A stretch of 64,000 nucleotides of DNA from NCBI GenBank assembly GCA_019454045.1, contig SKCR01018456.1:1-64000 (forward strand), in the 5' to 3' direction. Below are positions 1 to 10,528 of this stretch, in pieces (within the stretch, counting starts at the first letter, position 1; every line of letters starts with the position of its first letter). Position numbers and translations under genes: made by a program. The notes below the pieces were generated by a model. That model was not told the DNA's origin, made no database searches, and saw only the letters and a program-made list of their open reading frames with translations. The stretch is from Zanthoxylum bungeanum. Lineage: Eukaryota > Streptophyta > Magnoliopsida > Sapindales > Rutaceae.

Positions 1-1219
1 AGAAAACGAAATGGAAATAAATAAATAAAACTGAAAAACAAAGGGGTGACAGTAAAGAAAATATATAAATTAATTAACTTCTTACAGCAAAGTGAGTCGT
101 TTTTCTTGTTTTCAGTTACAAATAATAATTTACACACGAGAGACCGGAGATGATCTTCGGAGGAGCGTGGGATCTGCTTCACATCGCGCCCTATATTAGA
201 TTGATGTTTCATGTCATATACACACATCAACCAACATACATGTCATGACAACACATGGGATTAATGTATGTATGTATATATGTGTGTATTAAAGCGCACG
301 TGGCGGGGAAATTATTGGGGATATTTTTGTCATTTTACAGGGTTGGGCTAGGGATGGGAGGGTATTCTGGGGATTTAATTTAAGTGACAGTAGCAGTAGT
401 CTGACTCTGAGGCTCAATAGTCACCTCACCTGACCTACCAACCCACTAACCAACCAACCTGGGCTTCTTGTAATTGTATTTCTTCTATTAGATTAGGTAC
501 TACAGAATATGCTTACTTTTAAAGTTTATTTCTTTAAAAAATAAAAAATTGACATGCATACCGTTACTCCATTATTAACTTTGAGAGATTTTAATTTTAC
601 GCCCCGGGATATAAAATTTTGTTCTACTTCTACATTCATGATGATAAATAACTTGTTAGATTCTGATAAATAAGAATCTTGATGAGGTATTTGATTTTGA
701 CTATAAAATTTTGTTGTTATTGTCATTTTTATAAATTTGATTAAAAATTGATATTTTATGAATCTCGGCTCTTTCTTGTTAGTGATACAAAGGCCCATGG
801 ATCGTTAAAAGCAGCCCAAACAACCCGATACGGGTCATGGACCAGCTAGCGATATTTCGGATCCAAGCCTCGAACGCGTGAATCAATCAATCAAATAGAC
901 ACGGACGCCAAACTCTATTACACAGTTCTCATTTCGTTCTCGCCCAAATACAAAGCTATTCGTTAGCAAGAGGCCGAAGCCATTGACGTCTGCGGCACAT
1001 AGAGATCCATTCGCGCATAAACACATCAAGATATCCAGGTATTAAATTTTTGGAACTCAATCAGGTCTAAAGTCCTTCGTCTTCGATGATTGTAGAATTA
1101 GCCTAGCACAAATATGAATTAGGGTTAGTTTTGGAATCAGAGATATTAGGTTTTGGTATTATTATTTGTTTTTTTCCCCTTTCGGGTGAATTAGGGGGTG
1201 GAAAGTAGAATAGATAGAT
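1..1219. other. Upstream intergenic region and probable promoter/5' UTR of the PHD-finger gene
   Basis: No convincing coding region is visible on either strand. The stretch holds short TG/TA-rich simple sequence around 260-290 and AT-rich DNA. The last few hundred bases must contain the promoter and 5' UTR of the gene starting at 1220, but I cannot fix a TATA box or transcription start by eye. The left edge of the window may cut a neighbouring gene that I cannot recognise. Confidence 0.5.
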
Positions 1220-4200
1220 ATGAGGGGGAGGTCCCACCGTTTCCAGAGCCTAGACCCACACGATGACTGGGTTGACGGCTCATGGACGGTGGATTGCGTG
1301 TGTGGTGTCACCTTCGACGATGGTGAAGAGATGGTGAATTGTGATGAGTGTGGCGTGTGGGTGCACACTCGCTGCTCCAAGTATGTCAAAGGTGAGGAAT
1401 CATTTGCATGTGACAAGTGCAAGAATAAGAATAACATGAATAGTAGTCATAATGATAGTGAAGAGACTGAGGTTGCACAATTGTTAGTTGAGTTGCCGAC
1501 CAAAACTGTGAGATTAGAGAGTTCTTATAGTGGGCCAGCAAGGAAGCCAGTCAGTCTTTGGACCAATATACCGATGGAAAATAGGGTACATGTACAAGGC
1601 ATTCCGGGTGGGGATCCTGGCTTGTTTAATGGTTTGTCATCAGTTTTTACACCGGAATTGTGGAAGTGTACTGGGTATGTGCCAAAGAAGTTTAATTTTC
1701 AATATAAGGAGTTTCCGTGTTGGGATGAGAAAGAGGGTGGTGATCAAAAGGAAGAAGAAAATGACAATGACAAGGAGAATCCAGTTGATAAAGGGGCAGG
1801 TGTGTTGTTTTCTTTGTCAAAGGAGAGTGTGCTGGGAACCCCTGTGGCAGCTTTGGTTGGGATGAGAGGAAGAGATGAGGAAGGTGGGTTTGAGAGGAAG
1901 GTGTATTCGGAAGAGATGAAGAAATGGGACGGTGAGGGCATAGATGTTAGACTTTCGCAGAATGGCATGAAGAAAGAGGGGGGTTTGCTTAGGCCTGTTG
2001 TTATTCATTCAGGGAAGAGGAAGACAGAAGACTTTGGGATGTCGAAGGATCGGAATGGAAAGAAGAAAGCCATAGATTCTGAGAAGGAGGCTGAAAGGAA
2101 AGGTATACTTGCTTCTAGAACAAGTGATATGATACTCTTTGCAATTATATTAATACTCTGTATTTGCACACAGCGTTCACACATGATTTTTCTTTTAGTA
2201 TGCAATATGATTATTTTAACTCTGGTGGCTTTCTTTTTTCTATTATGGATGAGTGTTAAAAGCGCGTTACATCTTGCTGTTGCTGACATTCACATGTTGA
2301 CTCGAAGCTTTTTTTTTTTTTTGCTTCATTCGTATAACTAGTGGTTAGATCCTTCAGTGATGCAAAACAATTGGAGTCTTATGTAGACAGAGGTCCGAAG
2401 TCTTCCAAGACTGACATTCAGAATATGAAGAACAATAATTTGCCAGAGGATGTGCGCCAGGATTCTATATCGGGTGGTCATCTTTCATTCGACAATGGTG
2501 TTGACAATCCCAAGAATGACTTAGCTGCTTTTGAGCGACCTTTGGATGCCTTTTCTTCTGATGCTTCTAGATCTAACTTTTCAAAGGTAGATGGACTGGA
2601 GCAAGAAATGGATGGCTATTTAATGCCTGGAGCTACTAAGAGTTCGCCAACGATTGATGATGTTTCTGGGTCAATGTTAGAACTCAATGATGCCAGCAGC
2701 ATTCCTGTAAAACAAGAGGTTTGGTACTGACTTTCACCTTTATTGACTGTGGTAGATAAAATTTTGCATTTTGCAGTTTAAATGAGTTTATTTACTGAGT
2801 CCAATTTTTATAACATAGCTAATTGAGGCAGCTTCCATTACTAACCCAGCATATAGACCACTAATATAGTGTCGCTAGTAGCTCCTGATTCATTATCTTT
2901 ACTCAACAATTCACTTTCAGCCTCTTCCAGTAGTTAGCTTCTGAATTAACTAGATGATAATTGTTTGAAGGTGACAAGGTGTCTAAAGTTGTGTTGTTCG
3001 CCTGATGAATTTCAGACTGGGTTAGTACTTGGTTATTTAAAAGCTGGAACTTTGTGATGGTGCAGGAAGTTGGCCATATAACAAATCAATAAAGAAGTAG
3101 TTGGCAGTCTTGGGCTTTTTGGGTGGTTTTTCTGAGAAGGGAAGATCTGTTTTTTCCAAGCACAAGAGGATTCCATGTCATGGATTTGGGAACTCAAATA
3201 AGCTAAATTGACAAAGAATAAAGCCAAGGGGATGAGCAAAGAAACCATGTCATCCACTTGCCAATTATAGACAGTAATGACTATATAGGCAGATAATTAA
3301 GTTTATTAAAATCCATTGACTTGAAGACTACCAATCTAAAATTACTAGCAAATAGTTCAATTCTCTAGGCATCTAACTAAAATATTTTCTGTAACTAGTT
3401 TGCTTCGTTTCAGTCTGGTCCTTCAGCCTTTTAAGATCTGCTTTATTACTCTTGAACACTACACTGTTGTTTTATATTTCTTTGTTCAACTTGAAAGCTT
3501 GTTTGTTTCAACGATTTGCTAATATCCTGCAATTATTGCTTACTACTGCTTCTAGTTTTGTGGACAAGATAGACAATGTGCCCTTTTTTCTATTGGAAAG
3601 TTTTGCATATGCTTTAGGTAACAGTAGTATACCTGGTTTTAATGGTAAAGTTCGGCCGTCATTTTTACATCTTGTTTCCATGTGCGCTTTAGAACTTCAC
3701 CTATTGCATGTGAATGATTTATCTTACTCTTATGATAGGGAGAGAATGTGGCTATTCATAAATTGGATGATAGTGTGAAAGCCTCTCCTAAAAGTGTTGC
3801 TAAGCCTCTTGTTGAAGATGTGGCTGGTGTTGTTCCGGAAATCCCGGACTATCAGATTGCCAAAGATTCAAGTGGTGACATGTCTCAGACCTCAGCACTG
3901 TCTAATGTTGAAGTGAAAACAGAAGTGGATAATGAAAATTATAGGGGTCACTTGAATGTTGAGTCATCTTCTGGTGATCCGAAAGTGCAAAGTAGATCTT
4001 GCGATGACATGACCAAAATATATAAACTGAATGAGTTAGTGGCAAGCAGTTTGCAATCAAATGATCATAAGGTTGAGGATGCTAAAAGAACTTCAGAAGC
4101 AGTCACTGATTGCCACACTATTAAAGTTCATGAAGCAACTGGTGATCCTTGTCTGATCAAACGAGAACAGGAGGGCTCAGATGGTTCTGCAGAATTGCAA

Positions 4201-7108
4201 AAATTTGCATTTGGATTTAAACAATCAGCAATTTCCGAAGAGCATTTAAAAGCTGAAGGAACTAGCTTAAATTCATTGACACTATCCAACCAGCGTAAAA
4301 TAGTTGTATGTGTGGGAAAATCATCTTCCTCTTCCTCTAATACTGTTGTCTCCAAATCCTCTGCTTCCGAGAACTTGAAATCTGCAGATGCTCGGAACTC
4401 ATATCTTAACAGTAAGCAAAGAGTGACCTCTGACGGTAATGCTATCACTAAGAAAGATCGTGATGTAAACAATGTAGTAAGGGATGAAGAAAAGCATGAT
4501 ATGTCGAGGAAAACAGTAAGAGAGCAATCAAAGTCCTCCATGAATTCTGTATCGAAAGTGCCTCACTCTAGCAGGATTTCACATGCCACTGTTTCAAACC
4601 AGACCATGTCTGATGCAAAAGATTCTGTGTCTTCCTTATCTTCTAAACTATCGTCAGTACAGAATGTTGCTGTTACCTCAGGCTCCGGTGAGACTGCTAG
4701 ATCATTGCAGGGTTTGCATGCACAAAATAAGATGTCAACTTCAACTTTACCACTCAAAGGTGAAAAGTTAAACCATTCAAATTTCCAGCCACCACCCAAG
4801 GTGAATCATGGACCATCGATGCATCCTCCAGCAGCTTCCAGTTCTGCTACTCTAAGTGATGAAGAGGTAAGGGTGGAAGTTCCATTTGTTTCAACTTTTT
4901 ACTCCTTTTCTAAGAATCTTACCTTTGATATTTTCATTTTTTTGTCAGCTTGCTTTGCTTTTGCATCAAGAACTCAATAGTTCTCCTAGAGTACCCCGTG
5001 TACCGCGTGTGCGTCACACCGGTAACTTGCCAAAGTTGTCTTCTCCATCCTCAACAAGCATGCTAATAAAGCGTGCATCCAGTTCTGGGGGAAAGGATCA
5101 CAGCTGGGTACACATTTTTACTCCAGGATATTATGATGACATTGCCATCCCCATTCTTAGTGTTTTCAGCCTTCCATATATTTAGTTATTAGTGTGGTTC
5201 AGCTCTGGTAACAAACCTTGCAATTGTTATGTGCTATAGGTCTCTAGAAGAAAAAACAAAGATACATCCAGAGATGGGTTCCGTTCTCGCGAGCTTGATG
5301 ATGGATCTAGAAAGACAGACAGAGTGTCATCACCAGATCTTAGGAGACAAGATGTAGGATATGCAGCAGATGCTTACACAAGGAGAGAGGATAATGGATC
5401 ACCAACAGCAGTGCATTCTACGAAGAAGAATATGCCTTCTGCCTCCACCACGACTGCAAATAGTGGCCCATCTTCCTCTGCTGAGGTCAATGATCATAAT
5501 GTGTCATCTTTACGTAATTCTCCAAGGAATATATCCGATGACGATACAGGCACAAATAGGGGCCCTGTTAATCGTACCTTACCTGGTAGCTGCCTTTTGA
5601 AAAATAATATAATTTTGTGGTCGTTTACTACACTTTTTCTTGTGGTTCTTGATTTTAGCAGAAAACTATGTCATTTAAACTGGTTTATTTGTTATGATAT
5701 TATATTTACCTTTTTCTTATCTTGTAATGATCCATGTATAGGCTTGATTAGAGAGATCATGAGCAAAGGTTGCCGGATGACTTATGAGGAACTCTGTAAT
5801 GCTGTTCTGCCGGTACGTTTGAACCAAGTGTTTTCTCTATATATCTTTTCTTGTCTTTGGAAAGAAAGTGACCTTATATTCTCTCTCTCTCTCCCTCCCT
5901 CCCTCCCTCTCCCTCCCTCTTAATTTTCTCTATTCTTCTCTTGGCAGCACTGGCCCCACTTGAGGAAGCATAATGGAGAGAGGTATGCATATTCAAGTCA
6001 TTCACAGGCTGTTCTTGATTGCCTGCGGAACCGGCATGATTGGGCTGTGTTGGTTGATCGTGGTCCTAAGGTATGGATGAATTGTTGTTGATAGTTTATT
6101 CGTGATTTTATCTCCTCCTTTCTAGGGATGCCAATGATGCCAACTATTAAGCCGCTGTATAATTTAATTGGGAAAGACTGCTATGTTGCCCCATCTAGTA
6201 AACACAACACATTTAATGAAAGTTAACTGTATTTCATCCTGCCTAATAAAGAGCAAAAAGAATAGCATCATTTATGGTTAAGATTTAAGAATAGTTTGAT
6301 GTAATGCAATTGAAAGCTGATCAGCTAATATGAATTTGCCATTGTATAAAGTTTAAGCTTTGAATATTGTCTTTCTGGAAACAAATAAAGTACAATGAAA
6401 AGTTTTTATCAAACGGGTTGGCTTGACCATGAGACAGAACAGGTATTGGTAACTTGGTAATGATTCTCATGTGGTCGTAGTTGTGAGGTTAAGGGTTATA
6501 GGATCGTAGCCTTCCGCGGAAAATTGAGAACTATGGGGAATCAAATGGGGAGAGGAAAGAATTTTAGGGAGAGCTATCTACCAAAATCAGTGATTGTGTT
6601 TGATGGTAGAACTTAGTTGTACTTTCTTTTTTCCCTTAATTTCTTCTAGATTCTGGCTCGGGACAACAGTTACGAGACCTCAACATTTCATTAGATTTAA
6701 CTGCAATTAGTAATCTTTAATTAAATTAGAACTACTTAATTCTGTCTTTACCAGACTAGTTCAAGTAGGAAAAGGCGCAAGGTTGATGCTGATGAGTCTG
6801 AGGAAAATGAAGATGGCAATGGGGGGACTGCAAGGGAGTTAGGAAATAAATGCCTTGAGTCACAAAGAGAAGACTTTCCCAAGGGAAAACGGAAGGCAAG
6901 GAAACGACGGCATCTGGCTCTTCAAGGAAGAGGAATAAAGGATGTCCGAAAGAGACGGAAAGTAGATTTGCCTTCTGACGATGATGTTAGCCTGTTTTCC
7001 AATTCAAGCGAGGAGAGCACGTTCAGCGATGATGAGACCCACAGAGGCGGTGCATGTCCCGCAGGAAGTGAGGCTTCGGCTAGCTCTGATGAGATGGGGA
7101 CCTCATAG
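1220..7108 (+). CDS. PHD-finger protein, plant nuclear chromatin-reader type
   Basis: Eight coding exons join in phase: 1220-2102, 2342-2718, 3739-4866, 4949-5107, 5240-5585, 5742-5812, 5948-6070 and 6755-7108, giving 1146 codons plus a TAG stop. All introns are GT-AG. The first ATG opens directly into a PHD finger at residues about 25-68, with zinc ligands C26, C28, C41, C44, H49, C52, C64 and C67. A conserved block follows (about residues 110-170, containing PVSLWTNIP and ELWKCTGYVPKKF). A long serine-rich, low-complexity middle comes next. A conserved helical block (about residues 965-1029, REIMSKGCRMTYEELCNAV then HWPHLRKHNGERYAYSS) resembles a small winged-helix-like fold, and the C terminus has basic nuclear-localisation-like stretches (SRKRRKVD, KARKRRH). 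PHD fingers usually bind histone H3 tails, so a nuclear chromatin role is inferred. It resembles the uncharacterised Arabidopsis AT1G32810-type proteins from memory. Intron 2 (about 1 kb) is the largest. The domain call is sure; the function is not. Confidence 0.88.
5881..5920 (+). repeat. CT/CCCT microsatellite in intron 6 of the PHD gene
   Basis: A pure pyrimidine tract of CT followed by CCCT units lies between the donor at 5813 and the acceptor at 5946-5947. It doubles as an extended polypyrimidine tract upstream of the acceptor, so length change here could affect splicing. Confidence 0.85.
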
Positions 7109-7857
7109 GTCTGAGGACCAACTTTTTTGTAATCTGAAATTCACCACCTCCAGAGGGGCATCTCTATTGAAACAGTTGGTGCGTCTTCAGGAAGATAACA
7201 ATCATGTGGTTCTTCTGCCAGTAATTCATGCACAACCATTGACTCTGTGTGTGCACATATTTGTTGTGGCTTCAAACTTCAAATGCTGCTCGCCTGATAA
7301 TCGCCTTTGATCAGTTGGCTTGATTATGGATGGATCTTCCCTTCTGTGTTTCTAATAAATCTTTGTTGTGAGGTTAATTGCTGGGCATCTGCCAAGTTTG
7401 ATATCGAAATTGTAATAATAGTGTACATTAGTGAATTGTATAATTTTTGCTGTCATATGTAAGAAACGATGCCTTTTCTTAATAGAACTCTTTTTTTTTT
7501 TTCCCAAAAGAAAAAGAAAAAGGGAGTAGTGTGTAGAATCTGTGAGATTGAAGAGAAGCAGCAGTGATTTACTTGGCTGGAAATCATGTGCATGTTCCTT
7601 GATATAAATTCACAAACATTAGTCGTCCTCCGCGACGTAGTTATGTATGATAGGTATTAGTCATTTGCACAATATTATGTATGAATCGCATTGTTCTGTT
7701 TTTCAATTCACACAAACTTCTTATGGCATTTAAGTCTTGAATTCGACTAGGTTCTGGCAAATATTTTTCAAAATAAGGCAGCAACATACCTTTTTTAGGT
7801 GAGGGGTAATGGGGTATATTGTGAAGAAAGTGGCATTCTCTCTTTATTAATTATTAG
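7109..7857 (+). other. 3' UTR and downstream flank of the PHD gene
   Basis: This is AT-rich sequence after the stop. Possible polyadenylation-type AATAAA-like words lie near 7350-7490, and a short T run followed by an AAAAAG-rich stretch lies near 7490-7525. No further reading frame is supported. Confidence 0.4.
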
Positions 7858-7870
7858 GTATGTGAGCATA

Positions 7871-8038
7871 GTCCTCAATGGGCATGATTTGGTGTTGTAG
7901 GGTTTATGATCATATCTTAAGATTCTGAGTTCGAATCCAGATAGTGCGTTTCTTATAAGAGCCTGGGACAATCAAATGTTTTACTTACTCCGTTTAAACC
8001 CGAAATGAATGATTTGACGACGAAACTTTCAACAATAT
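7871..8038 (+). mobile_element. tRNA-derived SINE, copy 1
   Basis: About 168 bp with an RNA polymerase III B-box-like word (GAGTTCGAATCC, near 7927). It aligns through most of its length with the reverse complement of 14424-14599: shared words include GGTTTA-GATCATAT, AGTGCGTTT, TAAGAGYCTGRGACA and TTTAAACCCG. It is flanked by direct repeats GTATGTGAGCATA (7858-7870) and GTATGGGAGCATA (8039-8051), 12 of 13 identical, as expected for target-primed insertion. No poly(A) tail remains. The family name is not recognised. Confidence 0.75.
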
Positions 8039-8051
8039 GTATGGGAGCATA

Positions 8052-8543
8052 ACTAGAGTAATTTATGACATATGAAGATCCCTTGATTTGGTGAGCATAG
8101 CTTAACATGATCTCCATCTCCATTTCCACCATTTGTTTATTAATACGTATTTTCATTTTTGTATACAATAATATATTTACTTCTGTTCAACTCATTAATT
8201 ATATCTATGTAATGTAATGTAGTTAGTTAATTAAATTAATAATCCTTATTCGTTGTCCCTCCCTCGTTTGTTGTTAATTATTTTAAAAAATTGGAAATAA
8301 ACCTTAGAAAACTGGGGCAAAGGAAAATACATAAATATATGTCATGCATTGTGCAATAGTTGGTTGGAGGAACTGAAAGCAAAGGACAATGACAAATTAA
8401 AATTGATCTCTCTTTTTCCTCAGATCAAATCTCTTTCTTCGATATGTGTTGATTTGATTTGATCTGATCTGAATTGAATTGAATTGAATGACGTGGCATG
8501 TTAATTAGTAAAGTAGGGAGGAGAAAGAAATAGATAATCATTC
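8052..8543. other. Intergenic stretch, nothing recognised
   Basis: AT-rich DNA between the SINE and the protease pseudogene. The final ~150 bases may be the remnant 5' UTR or promoter of the pseudogene (for example the GATTTGATCTGATCTGAATTG series near 8453). No open frame is supported. Confidence 0.4.
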
Positions 8544-9685
8544 ATGACGATTCCTGATTCATGGGGTTGTTTGGCAGTCCAAGAGAGAAATTGTTCAAGA
8601 CTTGAAAAATCAATGGGAGCTTCATTTAAAAGAAGGCAACTTGTACTTCATAATTTCCAGCAGGTAATTTTCTTTTTTCATTCCTGTAAATGCTGCGTCT
8701 ATATGTTTAATAATTATATGTTTCTGCAGACTGCAGGTGGTATAGAAGATGGGAGAGATACGTTGGTGGTGATGAGCCTTCGTTTGATTCCAAGGGGGCG
8801 GAGAGGCCTGGCCCTATTGATAATTCCGATATAATTGAAAACGTTAATGCTAATGATCTACAAGTATGGGAATGGGAGAGATACGTTAATGCATTTTTGA
8901 CTGAAGAACCTCTGTCTGGGTCCTGATGACATGTGGTATGGTACTTGTAACTCCTCCAAATGGCTTTAGGAGGAGAACATTTTACTTACAGCTTCTTTCT
9001 TACGGTATTGCACAACATATTCATGCCTTTTTGCTTAAGAGTTGATTATTTTATGCAGATATTGCCCCCCGTTACAAGGAACATAGGCAGGCTACTAAGA
9101 AGTTAGACTTGTGGATGTTGCCAGATGTTCTTGTCTTTCACTTGAAACGTTTCTCATACAGTAGATACCTGAAGAACAAACTGGACACTTTTGTGAATTT
9201 CCCAATTTACAATCTTGACTTGAGCAAATACATGAAAAGCAAGGATGGGGAACCTTATGTGCATGACCTATTTATTTGCCATCAGCAACCATTATGGAGG
9301 TTTAGGTGGTGGGCACTACACTGCCTGCCTATGCCATCTTAGTATGGACTTTGTATTCTTCCAGTAGTATTGTTGTATTAGGTGTTTAGGCCATTTTATA
9401 CGTGTGAAAATACTTAGTACTCCAACGTATTGTGCACAATCTTTCAAATTGGTTAATCTTACCTGGTTTTCAACTAGATTGAGATCTGACACATGTTTTA
9501 ATTTGGGGTTTGTGCAGTTAATTGATGAGAATAGATGGTACCATTTTGATGACAGTCATGTTTCTCCAGTTGGTGAAGGGAATATCAAGACTTCAGCTGC
9601 TTATGTGTCATTTTATAGGAGAGTTAAAAAAAGTGAAACAAAGGGGGAGAGACATGGCATTCTTGTTAAAGGCATCATTGGATGA
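8544..9685 (+). pseudogene. Ubiquitin-specific protease pseudogene (plant UBP8/9/10-like), internally deleted
   Basis: The relic keeps the N terminus (MTIPDS at 8544, then in another frame an EIVQDL...KEGNLYFIISSR block up to 8663). A DUSP-like exon from 8737 contains RWERYVG and ERPGPIDNSDII. C-terminal catalytic-domain pieces follow: AFLTEEPL/GPDDMW, KKLDLW, LPDVLVFHLKRFSYSRYLKN, the His-box region NHYGGLGGGHYTA near 9282-9325, and the final exon (9518-9685) with WYHFDDSHVSP and YVSFYRRV. The central few hundred residues, including the catalytic cysteine box, are absent, so it cannot be an active deubiquitinase. The frame is further broken near the start, by three separate 4-bp tandem duplications (8911-8918, 9270-9277, 9322-9329) and probably by one extra C in the run at 9065-9070. 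Splice sites are still recognisable, so it is a DNA-level duplicate or in-place decay, not a processed copy. Confidence 0.85.
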
Positions 9686-10528
9686 ATTTTGTTATTCAAA
9701 GTTAAAGCTCGGTTGATTCAAGCTTCATTATATGCAAATGCTTGATTCCAATCACAATAGGTTAGAGATAAGGAGATCGCTTAGAATGGCATGGCATGAA
9801 CGTCGTCTCTTAATTACGACATGAGATGCTATCATGTCCCTTGGAGAAATGGTATTGATGTACATTTTTTGAATGAGAAATTTTTTGGCTAACTTGCTTG
9901 TCTAGTCCTAGATTCACTTTCCCAGTGTGAGGAGGTATCATTAAAAGTTAAAAACTTCATTGCCTACGGTAAAGCTTGTACGTGGGATTTGACCAACCTT
10001 TAATCACAATCTGGGTCTCTCATTTTGTCTAATTACTCATTTACTATACCAACTATGAATTCAACTCCAGTGTTTGCGAATGCTTCAATAACTCTTGGAT
10101 CTGCATCTTAGATTTTTATGGAGTTGCTAAGTTAATCCTATTTGATGTTACAATCTTTACATGAAATTATAATCCTACACACAAACAACGTTCATTAGGG
10201 GGAAAAAAGGAGGAGAAATAGATAACCCTGAAATGAGCAGAGTGAACAATCTACTCAGTTGTGAAATTGAGACCCAAGGGGGGCTCTCAAATATTTGATT
10301 GAATGCGCAAATAAGGTATTATATTTAATTTGTGCAAGTAAAGCTTGGACGAGGACAACTGCGTGTTAATAATGCTACTACTAAAAATAAGAGATTCTCT
10401 CATTTTTCATGGGCTTATTGAAAAATGACGACTTAATTTCATCATTGGTGTAATTAGGAGTAGAACTGAACTACATTGAATGATTTGTCTAAAACTCTTA
10501 AAACTGACAAACATATTGAAGTGGGTGC
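9686..10528. other. Intergenic region between UBP pseudogene and GBSSI 3' end
   Basis: No coding sequence is supported. The right part must contain the 3' UTR and polyadenylation region of the - strand starch synthase gene. The left part is the downstream flank of the pseudogene. Confidence 0.45.

Noticed and set aside
7927..7938. B-box-like sequence as an actual tRNA gene
   Set aside because: No cloverleaf can be formed around it; the similarity to the second SINE copy and flanking duplications explain it better.
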